Source: SCTD01 sp036675425 (GTDB lineage: Bacteria > Actinomycetota > Actinomycetes > Mycobacteriales > SCTD01). Taken from it: a stretch of 64,000 nucleotides of DNA. The stretch spans positions 11,030 to 75,029 of the forward strand of contig JAKFFB010000313.1 in the NCBI GenBank assembly GCA_036675425.1, read 5' to 3'. Below the pieces are notes generated by a model that saw only the letters and a list, made by a program, of their open reading frames with translations, was not told where the DNA came from and did no database searches. Positions within the stretch are counted from its first letter, which is position 1, and every line of letters starts with the position of its first letter. Below, piece after piece: positions 24,318 to 34,151 of this stretch. The position numbers were made by a program, and so were the translations under genes.

Positions 24318-26144
24318 TCAGGCCTTCTCGAGGCGCTCCACGAGGGCGGCGTGCTCGTCGGTGATGGCCTGCGGGAGGTGGTCGCCGAACTGGCCGAAGT
24401 ACTCCGGCATCAGGCCGGCCTCCTGCTTCCAGACCTCGGGGTCCACGGAGAGCAGCGTCTCGAGGTCCTCGGCCGGGATCTCCAGGCCGTCGAGGTCGAG
24501 GGCGTCCGCGGTCGGGACGATGCCGATCGGGGTCTCGCGGCCCTCGGCGGTGCCGTCGATGCGGCCGACGATCCACTTGAGGACGCGGCTGTTCTCCCCG
24601 AAGCCGGGCCACAGCCACTTGCCGTTGGCGTCCTTGCGGAACCAGTTGACGTAGTAGAGCTTAGGCAGCTTGTCGGCGGTGGTCTGCTCGCCGATCTTGA
24701 GCCAGTGGGCCATGTAGTCGCCCATGTTGTAGCCGCAGAACGGCAGCATGGCGAAGGGGTCGCGGCGCAGCTGGCCGATGGCGCCGGCGGCCGCGGCCGT
24801 GGTCTCGGAGGAGACCGAGGCGCCGAGGAAGGTGCCGTGCTGCCAGTCGAAGGACTCGGTGACCAGCGGGACCGCGGTGGCGCGACGGCCGCCGAACAGG
24901 ATCGCGCTGATCGGGACGCCCTTGGGGTCCTCCCACTCCGGCGCGATGGTCGGGCACTGGCCGGCCGGGGTGGTGAAGCGGGCGTTCGGGTGGGCGGCCG
25001 GGGTCTCGGACTGCGGGGTCCAGTCGTTGCCCTTCCAGTCCGTCAGGTGGGCCGGCGGCTCCTCGGTCAGGCCCTCCCACCAGACGTCGCCGTCGTCGGT
25101 GAGCGCGACGTTGGTGAAGATCGAGTTGCCGTAGAAGGTCTTCACGGCGTTGGCGTTGGTGTCCTCGCCGGTGCCGGGGGCGACGCCGAAGAAGCCCGCC
25201 TCGGGGTTGATCGCGTAGAGGCGGCCGTCCTCGCCGAAGCGCATCCAGGCGATGTCGTCGCCGACGGTCTCGACCGTCCAGCCCGGGATGGTCGGCTGGA
25301 GCATCGCGAGGTTGGTCTTGCCGCAGGCGCTCGGGAAGGCCGCGGTGACGTACTTGGTCTCACCGCTCGGCGGGGTGAGCTTGAGGATGAGCATGTGCTC
25401 GGCCATCCAGCCCTCGTCGCGGGCCATCACCGAGGCGATGCGCAGCGCGAAGCACTTCTTGCCGAGCAGCGCGTTGCCGCCGTAGCCCGAGCCGTACGAC
25501 CAGATCTCGCGGGTCTCGGGGTAGTGGACGATGTACTTGGTGTCGCTGCAGGGCCACGGCACGTCGGCCTGACCGGCCTCCAGCGGGGCGCCGACGGTGT
25601 GCACGGCCGGGACGAAGAAGCCGTCCTCGCCGATCTCGTCGAGGGCGGCCTTGCCCATGCGGGTCATGATCTTCATCGAGACGACGACGTACGGGCTGTC
25701 GGTGATCTCGACGCCGAGCTGGCTGATCTTGGAGCCGAGCGGACCCATGCAGAACGGGACGACGTACATCGTCCGGCCCTTCATGCAGCCGTCGAACAGC
25801 GGCTGCAGAGTGGCGCGCATCTCGTCCGGCGCCATCCAGTTGTTCGTGGGGCCGGCGTCCGCCTCCTTCTCGGAGCAGATGTAGGTGCGGTCCTCGACCC
25901 GAGCGACGTCGGTCGGGTCGGACTTCGCGTAGAAGCTGTTCGGCCGCTTGCTCTCGTCGAGCTTGGTGAACGTGCCGTTCTCGACCAGCAGCGAGGTCAG
26001 GCGCTGCCACTCCTCCTCGGAGCCGTCGGCCCACTCCACCCGGTCGGGCTTGGTGAGGAGGGCGATCTCGCGCACCCACTCGACCAGCTTCTTGTTCTTG
26101 GTGGGGGCCGAGTCCAGCCCGGGGATCGTGGACGCCGTCGTCAT
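24318..26144 (-). CDS. pckG: phosphoenolpyruvate carboxykinase (GTP)
   Basis: Gluconeogenic enzyme decarboxylating and phosphorylating oxaloacetate to PEP with GTP. 608 residues, the normal length. The P-loop with the reactive cysteine is AFPSACGKTNLAML, and metal and nucleotide segments VGDDIAWMRF and GRDP-like RRDPFAMLPFCGYNMGDY are present. ATG at 26144 has GGAGAGG upstream. A longer in-frame start at 26249 is not supported. It ends in a strong hairpin and diverges from the hemolysin III gene. Confidence 0.97.
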   Translation of the reverse strand: MTTASTIPGLDSAPTKNKKLVEWVREIALLTKPDRVEWADGSEEEWQRLTSLLVENGTFTKLDESKRPNSFYAKSDPTDVARVEDRTYICSEKEADAGPTNNWMAPDEMRATLQPLFDGCMKGRTMYVVPFCMGPLGSKISQLGVEITDSPYVVVSMKIMTRMGKAALDEIGEDGFFVPAVHTVGAPLEAGQADVPWPCSDTKYIVHYPETREIWSYGSGYGGNALLGKKCFALRIASVMARDEGWMAEHMLILKLTPPSGETKYVTAAFPSACGKTNLAMLQPTIPGWTVETVGDDIAWMRFGEDGRLYAINPEAGFFGVAPGTGEDTNANAVKTFYGNSIFTNVALTDDGDVWWEGLTEEPPAHLTDWKGNDWTPQSETPAAHPNARFTTPAGQCPTIAPEWEDPKGVPISAILFGGRRATAVPLVTESFDWQHGTFLGASVSSETTAAAAGAIGQLRRDPFAMLPFCGYNMGDYMAHWLKIGEQTTADKLPKLYYVNWFRKDANGKWLWPGFGENSRVLKWIVGRIDGTAEGRETPIGIVPTADALDLDGLEIPAEDLETLLSVDPEVWKQEAGLMPEYFGQFGDHLPQAITDEHAALVERLEKA

Positions 26145-26287
26145 GTCTGCCTCTCCGTCGAGGTGCTCCGCGACAGGGGGGCCATGCAGGCGCGGGTTTC
26201 CTGTCCGGACGAGTAAGGAGGATGCTACCCGTGGGGCTCGTGCCCGCATCTGTGAGATCTCGCACCCGAGCGTTACGCAGGAGACAC

Positions 26288-26977
26288 GTGAAGGAAGCCG
26301 TAGAAGCCAGGGTGGAAGCCAAGGTGCACGAGCTGGCGGAGGCCTTGAAGCCGCGGCTGCGGGGAGTGCTGCACGAGGCCGCGTTCGCGATCTCCCTGGT
26401 GACCGGGACCGCGCTGGTCTGCCTGGCCGACGCCGGGCGCGCGCGGGCTGCCGCGCTCGTCTACGCCCTGTCGGTCGCGATGCTGTTCGGCACGTCGGCC
26501 GCCTACCACCGGGGCTCCTGGACCGGCCGGTCGTACGAGGTGATGAAGCGCCTCGACCACTCGATGATCTTCATCCTCATCGCCGGGACCTACACGCCGT
26601 TCGCGCTGCTGCTGCTCGAGGGCACCGCGCGCTGGGTGGTCTTCGGGCTCGTCTGGGGCGGAGCCCTGGTCGGGGTCGTCCTGCGCAACGCCGTCCGCCG
26701 CCCCGCCAAGTGGCTCTTCGTGGGGATCTACCTCGCGCTGGGCTGGGTCGCCGTCGGCGTCATGCCCCAGCTGCTCACGACCGGCGGCTGGGTCGTCGTC
26801 CTGCTCCTCGCCGCGGGCGGCCTGTTCTACACGGCCGGCGCGGTCGTCTACGCGACCCGCCGGCCGAACCCGTCACCGCGCTGGTTCGGCTTCCACGAGG
26901 TGTTCCACGCGCTCACGCTGGCGGCGTTCGTCGTCCACTACGTCGCGGTGTCGTTCGCGACGTACGGCGCGGCCTGA
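26288..26977 (+). CDS. hemolysin III / PAQR family membrane protein
   Basis: Seven-helix membrane protein of the hemolysin III (PAQR-like) family, 229 residues. Family motifs are LFGTSAAYHRGSW, RLDHSMIFILIAGTYTPF and the C-terminal FGFHEVFHALTLAAFVVHY, with the three conserved histidines of the putative metal site. GTG at 26288 has AGGAGA at a good distance. An upstream in-frame ATG at 26222 would add a basic tail. The gene order with the YyaL protein and prenyl synthase is the mycobacterial one. Confidence 0.9.
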   Translation: MKEAVEARVEAKVHELAEALKPRLRGVLHEAAFAISLVTGTALVCLADAGRARAAALVYALSVAMLFGTSAAYHRGSWTGRSYEVMKRLDHSMIFILIAGTYTPFALLLLEGTARWVVFGLVWGGALVGVVLRNAVRRPAKWLFVGIYLALGWVAVGVMPQLLTTGGWVVVLLLAAGGLFYTAGAVVYATRRPNPSPRWFGFHEVFHALTLAAFVVHYVAVSFATYGAA

Positions 26978-27017
26978 GCGCTCCTGAGCGTGGAGGCGGG
27001 CCCGGGCCGCTGATCAG

Positions 27018-27036
27018 AGACGGTCCGGACCCGTCT
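27018..27036 (+). terminator. weak hairpin downstream of hemolysin III
   Basis: AGACGG and CCGTCT flank TCCGGAC, giving a short stem with one bulge between the convergent hemolysin III and YyaL genes. A short T-containing stretch follows. Confidence 0.4.
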
Positions 27037-27074
27037 GTTGAACGTTTTCGGCACCGCGAAGAATCCCTTGACGG

Positions 27075-29024
<1,950 letters not shown>

Positions 29025-29030
<6 letters not shown>

Positions 29031-29046
29031 GCTGGTCAGCATGCCC
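29025..29046. promoter_or_regulatory. palindromic bidirectional start region of yyaL and arfB
   Basis: GGGCATGCTG and CAGCATGCCC flank two central bases, a perfect 10-bp dyad. On each strand CATGCT precedes an ATG-CCC start by exactly 7 bases, so each candidate -10 box contains the complement of the other gene's start codon. Either a mirror-image leaderless promoter or an operator. Confidence 0.55.
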
Positions 29047-29469
29047 GGACCGCTGCAGGTGACGCCGCGCCTGGTGCTTCCCGAGGCCGAGCTGTCCTGG
29101 CGGTTCTCGCGCTCGTCCGGCCCGGGCGGTCAGGGCGTGAACACGACGGACAGCCGCGCGGAGCTGTCCTTCGACGTCGCACGCTCGCCGTCGCTGTCGA
29201 CGCTGCTGCGCGGGCGCGCGCTGGAGCGGCTCGCCGGTCGGCTCGTCGACGGCGTGCTCACGGTCGCCGCGAGCGAGCACCGGAGCCAGCTGCAGAACCG
29301 CGAGGCCGCCGAGCAGCGGCTCGTGGCTCTGCTGCGCGAGGCCGTCGCACCGCCGCCCGCACCGCGTCGCCCCACCAAGCCCAGCCGCGGGGCCAAGGAG
29401 CGACGCCTGCAGGAGAAGAAGCAGCGCGGGGAGATCAAGAAGGGCCGGTCCGCCCGGCACGACGACTGA
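29041..29469 (+). CDS. arfB: ArfB-type peptidyl-tRNA hydrolase (stalled ribosome rescue)
   Basis: Small release-factor-like protein of 142 residues. The catalytic GGQ loop is in SRSSGPGGQGVNTTDSRAE. The C-terminal tail is strongly basic (RGAKERRLQEKKQRGE, then KKGRSAR), as needed to enter the empty mRNA channel of a stalled ribosome. It would hydrolyse peptidyl-tRNA on non-stop complexes. ATG at 29041 gives the normal family start; longer upstream starts lie antisense to the YyaL gene. Confidence 0.93.
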   Translation: MPGPLQVTPRLVLPEAELSWRFSRSSGPGGQGVNTTDSRAELSFDVARSPSLSTLLRGRALERLAGRLVDGVLTVAASEHRSQLQNREAAEQRLVALLREAVAPPPAPRRPTKPSRGAKERRLQEKKQRGEIKKGRSARHDD

Positions 29470-29494
29470 CGCGTCGTACGCGACCTGTGCGCGG

Positions 29495-29557
29495 TGATCC
29501 ACGCGGAGCTTCAGGTGGATCCGCTGCAGGAATCCACCTCAGGATCCGCGTGGATCA
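29495..29557. repeat. intergenic palindrome H4 (TGATCCAC family), 63 bp
   Basis: Arms of 23-26 bp begin TGATCCACGCGGA and end AGGTGGAT, with a short mismatched patch. The outermost TGA on the reverse strand is the stop codon of the small membrane protein gene. It lies between convergent arfB and that gene, 26 bases after the arfB stop. Confidence 0.82.
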
Positions 29558-29740
29558 CGGAGCGGGGGGCTGCTCCTCGCGCTTCTCGGTCTGGTCCGGG
29601 AACTCCGGGGGCAGCCGCTTGATGCGCGTGTTCATGTTCCGGATCAGCAGGAACGTCGCGACGATCATCAGCAGCACGATCACCAGCCCGATCGGGCCGG
29701 CGCCGATGCCGCCCTCCTCCTGGGCGAGCAGCGCGATCAC
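29555..29740 (-). CDS. small single-pass membrane protein of 61 aa
   Basis: Short protein with one membrane helix (GPIGLVIVLLMIVATFLLI) and a charged C-terminal tail (NTRIKRLPPEFPDQTEKREE). Its GTG overlaps the mca stop (GTGA), so it is translationally coupled to mca. A small membrane protein follows mca in mycobacteria too (Rv1083, from memory), which suggests a conserved but unknown link to mycothiol metabolism. The stop codon forms the end of palindrome H4. Confidence 0.8.
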   Translation of the reverse strand: MIALLAQEEGGIGAGPIGLVIVLLMIVATFLLIRNMNTRIKRLPPEFPDQTEKREEQPPAP

Positions 29741-30615
29741 GACGACACCCGCTCACGCACGCCGGCGAACAGGTCGTCCTCCGGGATCGTCGTGTCGACC
29801 AGCGAGCGTGCCAGCTGGAAGTCCTCGTACGGCCAGGTCTCCTGCTGCAGCTCGAGCGGCACGGCGAACCAGCGACCCGTGGGGTCGACCTGGGTGGCGT
29901 GCGCGATGAGCGCGGCGTCGCGCACCGGGAAGAAGTCCGAGCAGGGCACGGAGGTGGTGAGCCGCTCCGCGTCGCCCGCCTTGTCCTCCCAGTTGACGAG
30001 CCACTCGGCGTACGGCGAGTCCATCTTGGCGGCGAGCATCGCCTGGTGGAGCTTCTCCAGACGGCTCTTGTGGAAGGTGAGGTTGTAGTACAGCTTCAGC
30101 GGCTGCCAGGGCTCACCCGCGTCGGGGAAGCGCTCCGGGTCACCGGCCGCCTCGAAGGCCGCGACGGACACCTCGTGGCAGCGGATGTGGTCCGGGTGGG
30201 GGTAGCCGCCGTTCTCGTCGTAGGTCGTCATGACGTGCGGTCGCTGCTCGCGCACGACGCGTACGAGCGCCTCGGTCTGCTCCTCGAGGTCCCCCGCGGC
30301 GAAGCAGCCCTCGGGGAGCGGCGGGAGCGGGTCGCCCTCCGGCAGGCCCGAGTCGACGAAGCCGAGGAACACCTGGCGCACGCCGAGGATCTCGCGGGCG
30401 CGGTCCATCTCGGCCGCACGCACGGCGGTGATGTTCTCCTGCACCTCCGGCCGGTCCATCGCGGGGTTGAGCACGGACCCGCGCGAGCCGTCGGTCAGGG
30501 TCACCACGAGGACGTCGACGCCCTCGGTGGCGTAGCGCGCCATGGTGGCGGCGCCCTTGCTCGACTCGTCGTCGGGATGGGCGTGCACGCACATCAGGCG
30601 CAGCTGCTGGTCCAC
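29737..30615 (-). CDS. mca: mycothiol S-conjugate amidase
   Basis: Zinc amidase that cleaves mycothiol-toxin conjugates to a mercapturate and GlcN-Ins, for electrophile and drug detoxification. 292 residues. Zinc motif HAHPDDESS at 11-19, and TTYDENGGYPHPDHIRCHEV with the third zinc histidine. The length and the KLYYNLTFHKSRLEKLHQAM segment favour Mca over the related deacetylase MshB. GTG at 30615 has GGAGG upstream. Presence of this gene implies a mycothiol-producing actinobacterium. Confidence 0.92.
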   Translation of the reverse strand: MDQQLRLMCVHAHPDDESSKGAATMARYATEGVDVLVVTLTDGSRGSVLNPAMDRPEVQENITAVRAAEMDRAREILGVRQVFLGFVDSGLPEGDPLPPLPEGCFAAGDLEEQTEALVRVVREQRPHVMTTYDENGGYPHPDHIRCHEVSVAAFEAAGDPERFPDAGEPWQPLKLYYNLTFHKSRLEKLHQAMLAAKMDSPYAEWLVNWEDKAGDAERLTTSVPCSDFFPVRDAALIAHATQVDPTGRWFAVPLELQQETWPYEDFQLARSLVDTTIPEDDLFAGVRERVSS

Positions 30616-30691
30616 CGCGGGTGCCTCCGGATCGGGTTCGAGGGACCATCGTCCCGCACCCCGCAACAACCGCGACCACCGATGGAGTCCC

Positions 30692-31141
30692 GTGACCTCC
30701 CCCACTGCCGCCCGCCGCCGCCCCGAGGGGCGGTACGACCCGCCGTCGCGGCTCGCCGCGCGGCTGCTGGCGGCGCTGCTGACCGTGCTCCTGCTGGCCC
30801 TGGTCGCCGCGGTGGGCAACCTGATCTTCCGCGGGGCCGGGGGTGACGACGTCGAGGCCCGGGTGCTGACCTTCTCGGCGCAGGGCGACGACATGCGGAT
30901 GGAGCTGGAGGTCAGCAAGCCGTCCGGATCCCGGGCGTACTGCGTGGTGCGCTCCCGCACGCGCGAGGGCGCCGAGGTGGGCCGCGAGGTGGTCGTCGTC
31001 GACGACGTCGGCACGCCCGCGGAGAAGGTCCGGGTCACCCACGTGCTCGCGACAACCGGCCGGCCCGCCACCGCCGAGGCCGGCCGGTGCAGCGCCTCCC
31101 CGATCTCGCTGCCGGTGCCCGGCGTCACACCCGAGCCGTAG
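30692..31141 (+). CDS. DUF4307 membrane protein
   Basis: Protein of 149 residues with a basic N-terminus (RRRPEGRYDPPSR), one membrane helix (LLAALLTVLLLALVAAVGNL) and an exported domain of about 95 residues containing two cysteines. It matches the DUF4307 family, which lies between mca and greA in mycobacteria. Function unknown. GTG at 30692 is the best start, with GGAG a few bases upstream. It diverges from mca. Confidence 0.82.
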   Translation: MTSPTAARRRPEGRYDPPSRLAARLLAALLTVLLLALVAAVGNLIFRGAGGDDVEARVLTFSAQGDDMRMELEVSKPSGSRAYCVVRSRTREGAEVGREVVVVDDVGTPAEKVRVTHVLATTGRPATAEAGRCSASPISLPVPGVTPEP

Positions 31142-31180
31142 CATCAGGGATTCGGACCCCGAGCCCAGGAGGGCACGATC

Positions 31181-31675
31181 ATGACGACCACGTCTGGCCA
31201 GCAGACCACCTGGCTCACGCAGGAGGCCTACGACCGGCTGTCCGCCGAGCTGGAGGAGGCCAAGGGCCCCCGCCGCGCGGACATCGTCGCCAAGATCGAG
31301 GCCGCCCGCGACGAGGGCGACCTCAAGGAGAACGGCGGCTACCACGCTGCCAAGGACGAGCAGGGCAAGCTCGAGGCCCGCATCCGGCAGCTCACGGAGC
31401 TGCTGCGCAACGCCAAGGTCGGCGAGGCGCCGCCGGACGACGGCATCGCCGAGCCGGGCATGGTCGTCGAGGTCCGCTACGAGGACGGCGACGTCGAGCG
31501 GTTCCTCATCGGCTCGCGCGAGGACAGCGCCAGCGACCTGCCGATCTACTCCGCGAACAGCCCCCTCGGCCTGGCCCTGACCGGGCACAAGGCCGGCGAC
31601 ACCGTCAGCTACACGCTGCCGAACGGCAGCTCGATGACCGTCGAGCTGCTCTCCGCGGAGCCGTACACCGGCTGA
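31181..31675 (+). CDS. greA: transcription elongation factor GreA
   Basis: RNA polymerase cleavage factor that rescues backtracked complexes. 164 residues: an N-terminal coiled-coil with the tip motif ARDEGDLKENGGYHAAKDEQ, carrying the acidic residues, then a C-terminal FKBP-like domain (GLALTGHKAGDTVSYTLPNG). AGGAGGGC is well placed before the ATG. hppD starts 11 bases after its stop. Confidence 0.96.
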   Translation: MTTTSGQQTTWLTQEAYDRLSAELEEAKGPRRADIVAKIEAARDEGDLKENGGYHAAKDEQGKLEARIRQLTELLRNAKVGEAPPDDGIAEPGMVVEVRYEDGDVERFLIGSREDSASDLPIYSANSPLGLALTGHKAGDTVSYTLPNGSSMTVELLSAEPYTG

Positions 31676-31686
31676 GGAGGCCCGAC

Positions 31687-32790
31687 ATGACCGAGCGAGA
31701 CGAGTTCCCGGTCGAGGCGGTCGACCACCTGCGCTTCGCGGTGGGCAACGCCCGGCAGGCGGCGCACTTCTACTCGACCGCGTTCGGCATGCGGGTCACC
31801 GCCTACCGCGGCCCGGAGACGGGCTCGCGGGAGCTCGCGGAGTACGTCCTGGAGTCCGGCGGCGCGCGCTTCCTCATCAGCGGGCCGGTCGTGGCCGGCA
31901 CCTGGGTCGGCGAGTCGGTCGCGAAGCACGGCGACGGCGTGGTCGACATCGCGCTGCGCGTGCCGGACGCCGAGCGCGCGTTCCGCGTCGCGGTCGAGCG
32001 CGGAGCGACCCCGCTCGCCGAGCCCGAGCTGCTCGAGGACGAGACCGGCAAGGTGGTCACCGCCGCGATCGCGACCTACGGCGAGACGCGGCACACCCTG
32101 GTCGAGAGGTCCGCGTACTCCGGCGCCTTCCTGCCCGGCTTCGTCCCGCGCGACCCGCTCGTCGCCCCGCCCGAGAAGCGGCTGTTCCAGGCGGTCGACC
32201 ACGTCGTCGGCAACGTCGAGCTCGGCCAGATGGACACCTGGGTCGCCTTCTACAACAAGGTGATGGGGTTCCAGAACATGAAGGAGTTCGTCGGCGCGGA
32301 CATCGCGACCGAGTACTCCGCGCTGATGAGCAAGGTCGTCGCCGACGGCCACAAGAAGGTGAAGTTCCCGCTCAACGAGCCGGCGCTCGGCAAGCGCAAG
32401 AGCCAGATCGACGAGTACCTCGAGTTCTACGGCGGGCCCGGCGTGCAGCACGTCGCGCTCGCCACCAACGACATCCTGCGCACGGTCGACGAGATGGCCG
32501 CCCGCGGCGTGGAGTTCCTGGAGACGCCGGACTCCTACTACGACGACGCCCTCGTCGAGCGGGTCGGCCCGGTGCGCGCCCCCATCGAGGAGCTGCGCTC
32601 CCGCAAGATCCTGGTGGACCGCGACGAGGACGGCTACCTGCTGCAGATCTTCACCAAGCCCGTGCAGGACCGGCCGACGGTGTTCTTCGAGCTGATCGAG
32701 CGGCACGGCTCGCTCGGCTTCGGCAAGGGCAACTTCAAGGCGCTGTTCGAGGCCATCGAGCGCGAGCAGGAGCGCCGCGGCAACCTGTAG
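31687..32790 (+). CDS. hppD: 4-hydroxyphenylpyruvate dioxygenase
   Basis: Iron enzyme converting 4-hydroxyphenylpyruvate to homogentisate in tyrosine breakdown. 367 residues with two vicinal-oxygen-chelate halves. The C-terminal half holds the iron ligands in FQAVDHVVGNVE (His), GVQHVALATND (His) and TVFFELIERHG (Glu), and the terminal GFGKGNFKALFEAIE helix. GAGGAGG precedes the ATG. It may be cotranscribed with greA although the functions are unrelated. No other tyrosine-catabolism gene is in the window. Confidence 0.95.
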   Translation: MTERDEFPVEAVDHLRFAVGNARQAAHFYSTAFGMRVTAYRGPETGSRELAEYVLESGGARFLISGPVVAGTWVGESVAKHGDGVVDIALRVPDAERAFRVAVERGATPLAEPELLEDETGKVVTAAIATYGETRHTLVERSAYSGAFLPGFVPRDPLVAPPEKRLFQAVDHVVGNVELGQMDTWVAFYNKVMGFQNMKEFVGADIATEYSALMSKVVADGHKKVKFPLNEPALGKRKSQIDEYLEFYGGPGVQHVALATNDILRTVDEMAARGVEFLETPDSYYDDALVERVGPVRAPIEELRSRKILVDRDEDGYLLQIFTKPVQDRPTVFFELIERHGSLGFGKGNFKALFEAIEREQERRGNL

Positions 32791-32818
32791 ACCCTGCGAC
32801 GATCTGCCCCGCTCTGCT

Positions 32819-32879
32819 ACTACCCCGCTCGAACCGCGGGCCTGCCACGCGTGGCCGCCCGCGGTTCGAGCGGGGTAGT
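32819..32879. repeat. intergenic palindrome H7 (ACTACCCCGCTCG family), 61 bp
   Basis: Perfect 23-bp arms beginning ACTACCCCGCTCGAACCGCG, with a 15-bp centre that is itself palindromic (GCCACGCGTGGC). It lies between convergent hppD and ilvA. Palindrome H8 at 49601-49661 has the same length, the same outer 20 bp and the same central GCCACGCGT. Confidence 0.92.
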
Positions 32880-32900
32880 GGCGGGATCGTCGGGCTGTTC

Positions 32901-34124
32901 TCAGCCGACGTCGACGGCGTACGACGCGGCGGCCAGGGCGTCGAGCACGTCCGCGGCGTGGTCGCCGCCGCGGGTCTCGAGCTGCAGGCTGACCTCGACC
33001 TCGTCGACGTGCAGCCCCTGCCCGGTCCGGGAGTGCTCGACGTCGAGGACGTTGACGCCGCTGCTGCCGAGCACGCCGAGCAGCCGCGCCAGCTCGCCCG
33101 GACGGTCCGGGATGCGCACCTGCAGCGACAGGAAGCGCCCCGCCGCCACCAGCCCGTGACGCACGACCTTGGTGAGCAGCAGCGGGTCGATGTTGCCGCC
33201 GGAGAGCACCACGACCACCGGCGGCTCGAACGCCGTCGGGTCCTCCATCACGGCGGCGAGCCCGGCCGCGCCGGCCGGCTCCACGACCAGCTTGGCGCGC
33301 TCGAGCGCCAGCAGCAGCGCCCGTGACAGCGCCTCCTCGTCGACCGTGACGACGCCGTCGACGAGCTCGCGCACGATCGCGAACGGCACGTCGCCGGGGC
33401 AGCCGACCGCGATGCCGTCGGCCATGGTCGACATCGTGTCCAGCGCGACCGGCGAGCCGACGGCGAGGGACGGGCCGTACGCCGCCGCGCCCGCGGCCTG
33501 CGCGGCCACGACGCGCACGTCGGGGAGCAGCGCCTTGACCGCCACGGCGATCCCGGCGACCAGCCCGCCGCCGCCGGTGCAGACGACGACGGTCCGCACG
33601 TCGGGGCACTGCTCGACGATCTCGAGGCCGACCGTCCCCTGACCGGCCACCACGTCGACGTGGTCGAAGGGGTGGATGAGCACCGCGCCGGTCTCCTCGG
33701 CGAACGCGTGCGCGGCCAGCAGCGCCTCGTCGACGGTGTGTCCGGCGTGCCGGACCTGCGCGCCGTACCCCTTGGTGGCCGCGACCTTCGGCAGCGGCGC
33801 GGACTCCGGCATGAAGACCGTGCTGGAGCAGCCGAGCAGCGAGGCGGCAAGGGCGACCCCCTGCGCGTGGTTGCCGGCGCTGGCGGCCACGACGCCGTTC
33901 GCCCGCTCGGCGTCGGAGAGCCGGGCGATGCGGACGTACGCCCCTCGGATCTTGAAAGAGCCTGTCCGCTGGAGGTTCTCGCACTTGAGCAGCACCGGAC
34001 CGCCGACCGCGTCGGACAGCCCGCGCAAGCCCTGCAGCGGCGTCTCTCGGGAGATGCCGGTGAGCAGCTCGCGGGCGGCGCGCACGTCGTCGATCCCGAC
34101 CGGCAGCGCTGGCGAGGTGCTCAC
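32901..34124 (-). CDS. ilvA: threonine ammonia-lyase (threonine dehydratase)
   Basis: PLP enzyme deaminating threonine to 2-oxobutyrate. 407 residues. PLP lysine K58 in TGSFKIRGAYVR, phosphate loop VVCTGGGGLVAGIAVAVKA, and a C-terminal ACT-like domain of about 80 residues (FLSLQVRIPDRPGELARLLG) as in short-form or catabolic-type enzymes. It may serve isoleucine synthesis or threonine breakdown. The metB/cbs enzymes 15 kb away also feed 2-oxobutyrate metabolism. GTG at 34124 has a weak -10-like box. Confidence 0.93.
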   Translation of the reverse strand: MSTSPALPVGIDDVRAARELLTGISRETPLQGLRGLSDAVGGPVLLKCENLQRTGSFKIRGAYVRIARLSDAERANGVVAASAGNHAQGVALAASLLGCSSTVFMPESAPLPKVAATKGYGAQVRHAGHTVDEALLAAHAFAEETGAVLIHPFDHVDVVAGQGTVGLEIVEQCPDVRTVVVCTGGGGLVAGIAVAVKALLPDVRVVAAQAAGAAAYGPSLAVGSPVALDTMSTMADGIAVGCPGDVPFAIVRELVDGVVTVDEEALSRALLLALERAKLVVEPAGAAGLAAVMEDPTAFEPPVVVVLSGGNIDPLLLTKVVRHGLVAAGRFLSLQVRIPDRPGELARLLGVLGSSGVNVLDVEHSRTGQGLHVDEVEVSLQLETRGGDHAADVLDALAAASYAVDVG

Positions 34125-34151
34125 GCGGCGCAGTCTGTCAGCAGTGGCCCG

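Noticed and set aside
26251..26266. CRP-like site TGTGA-GATCTC-GCACC between pckG and hemolysin III
   Set aside because: Only the left half matches the TGTGA-N6-TCACA consensus; two of five bases differ in the right half. Left as a curiosity.
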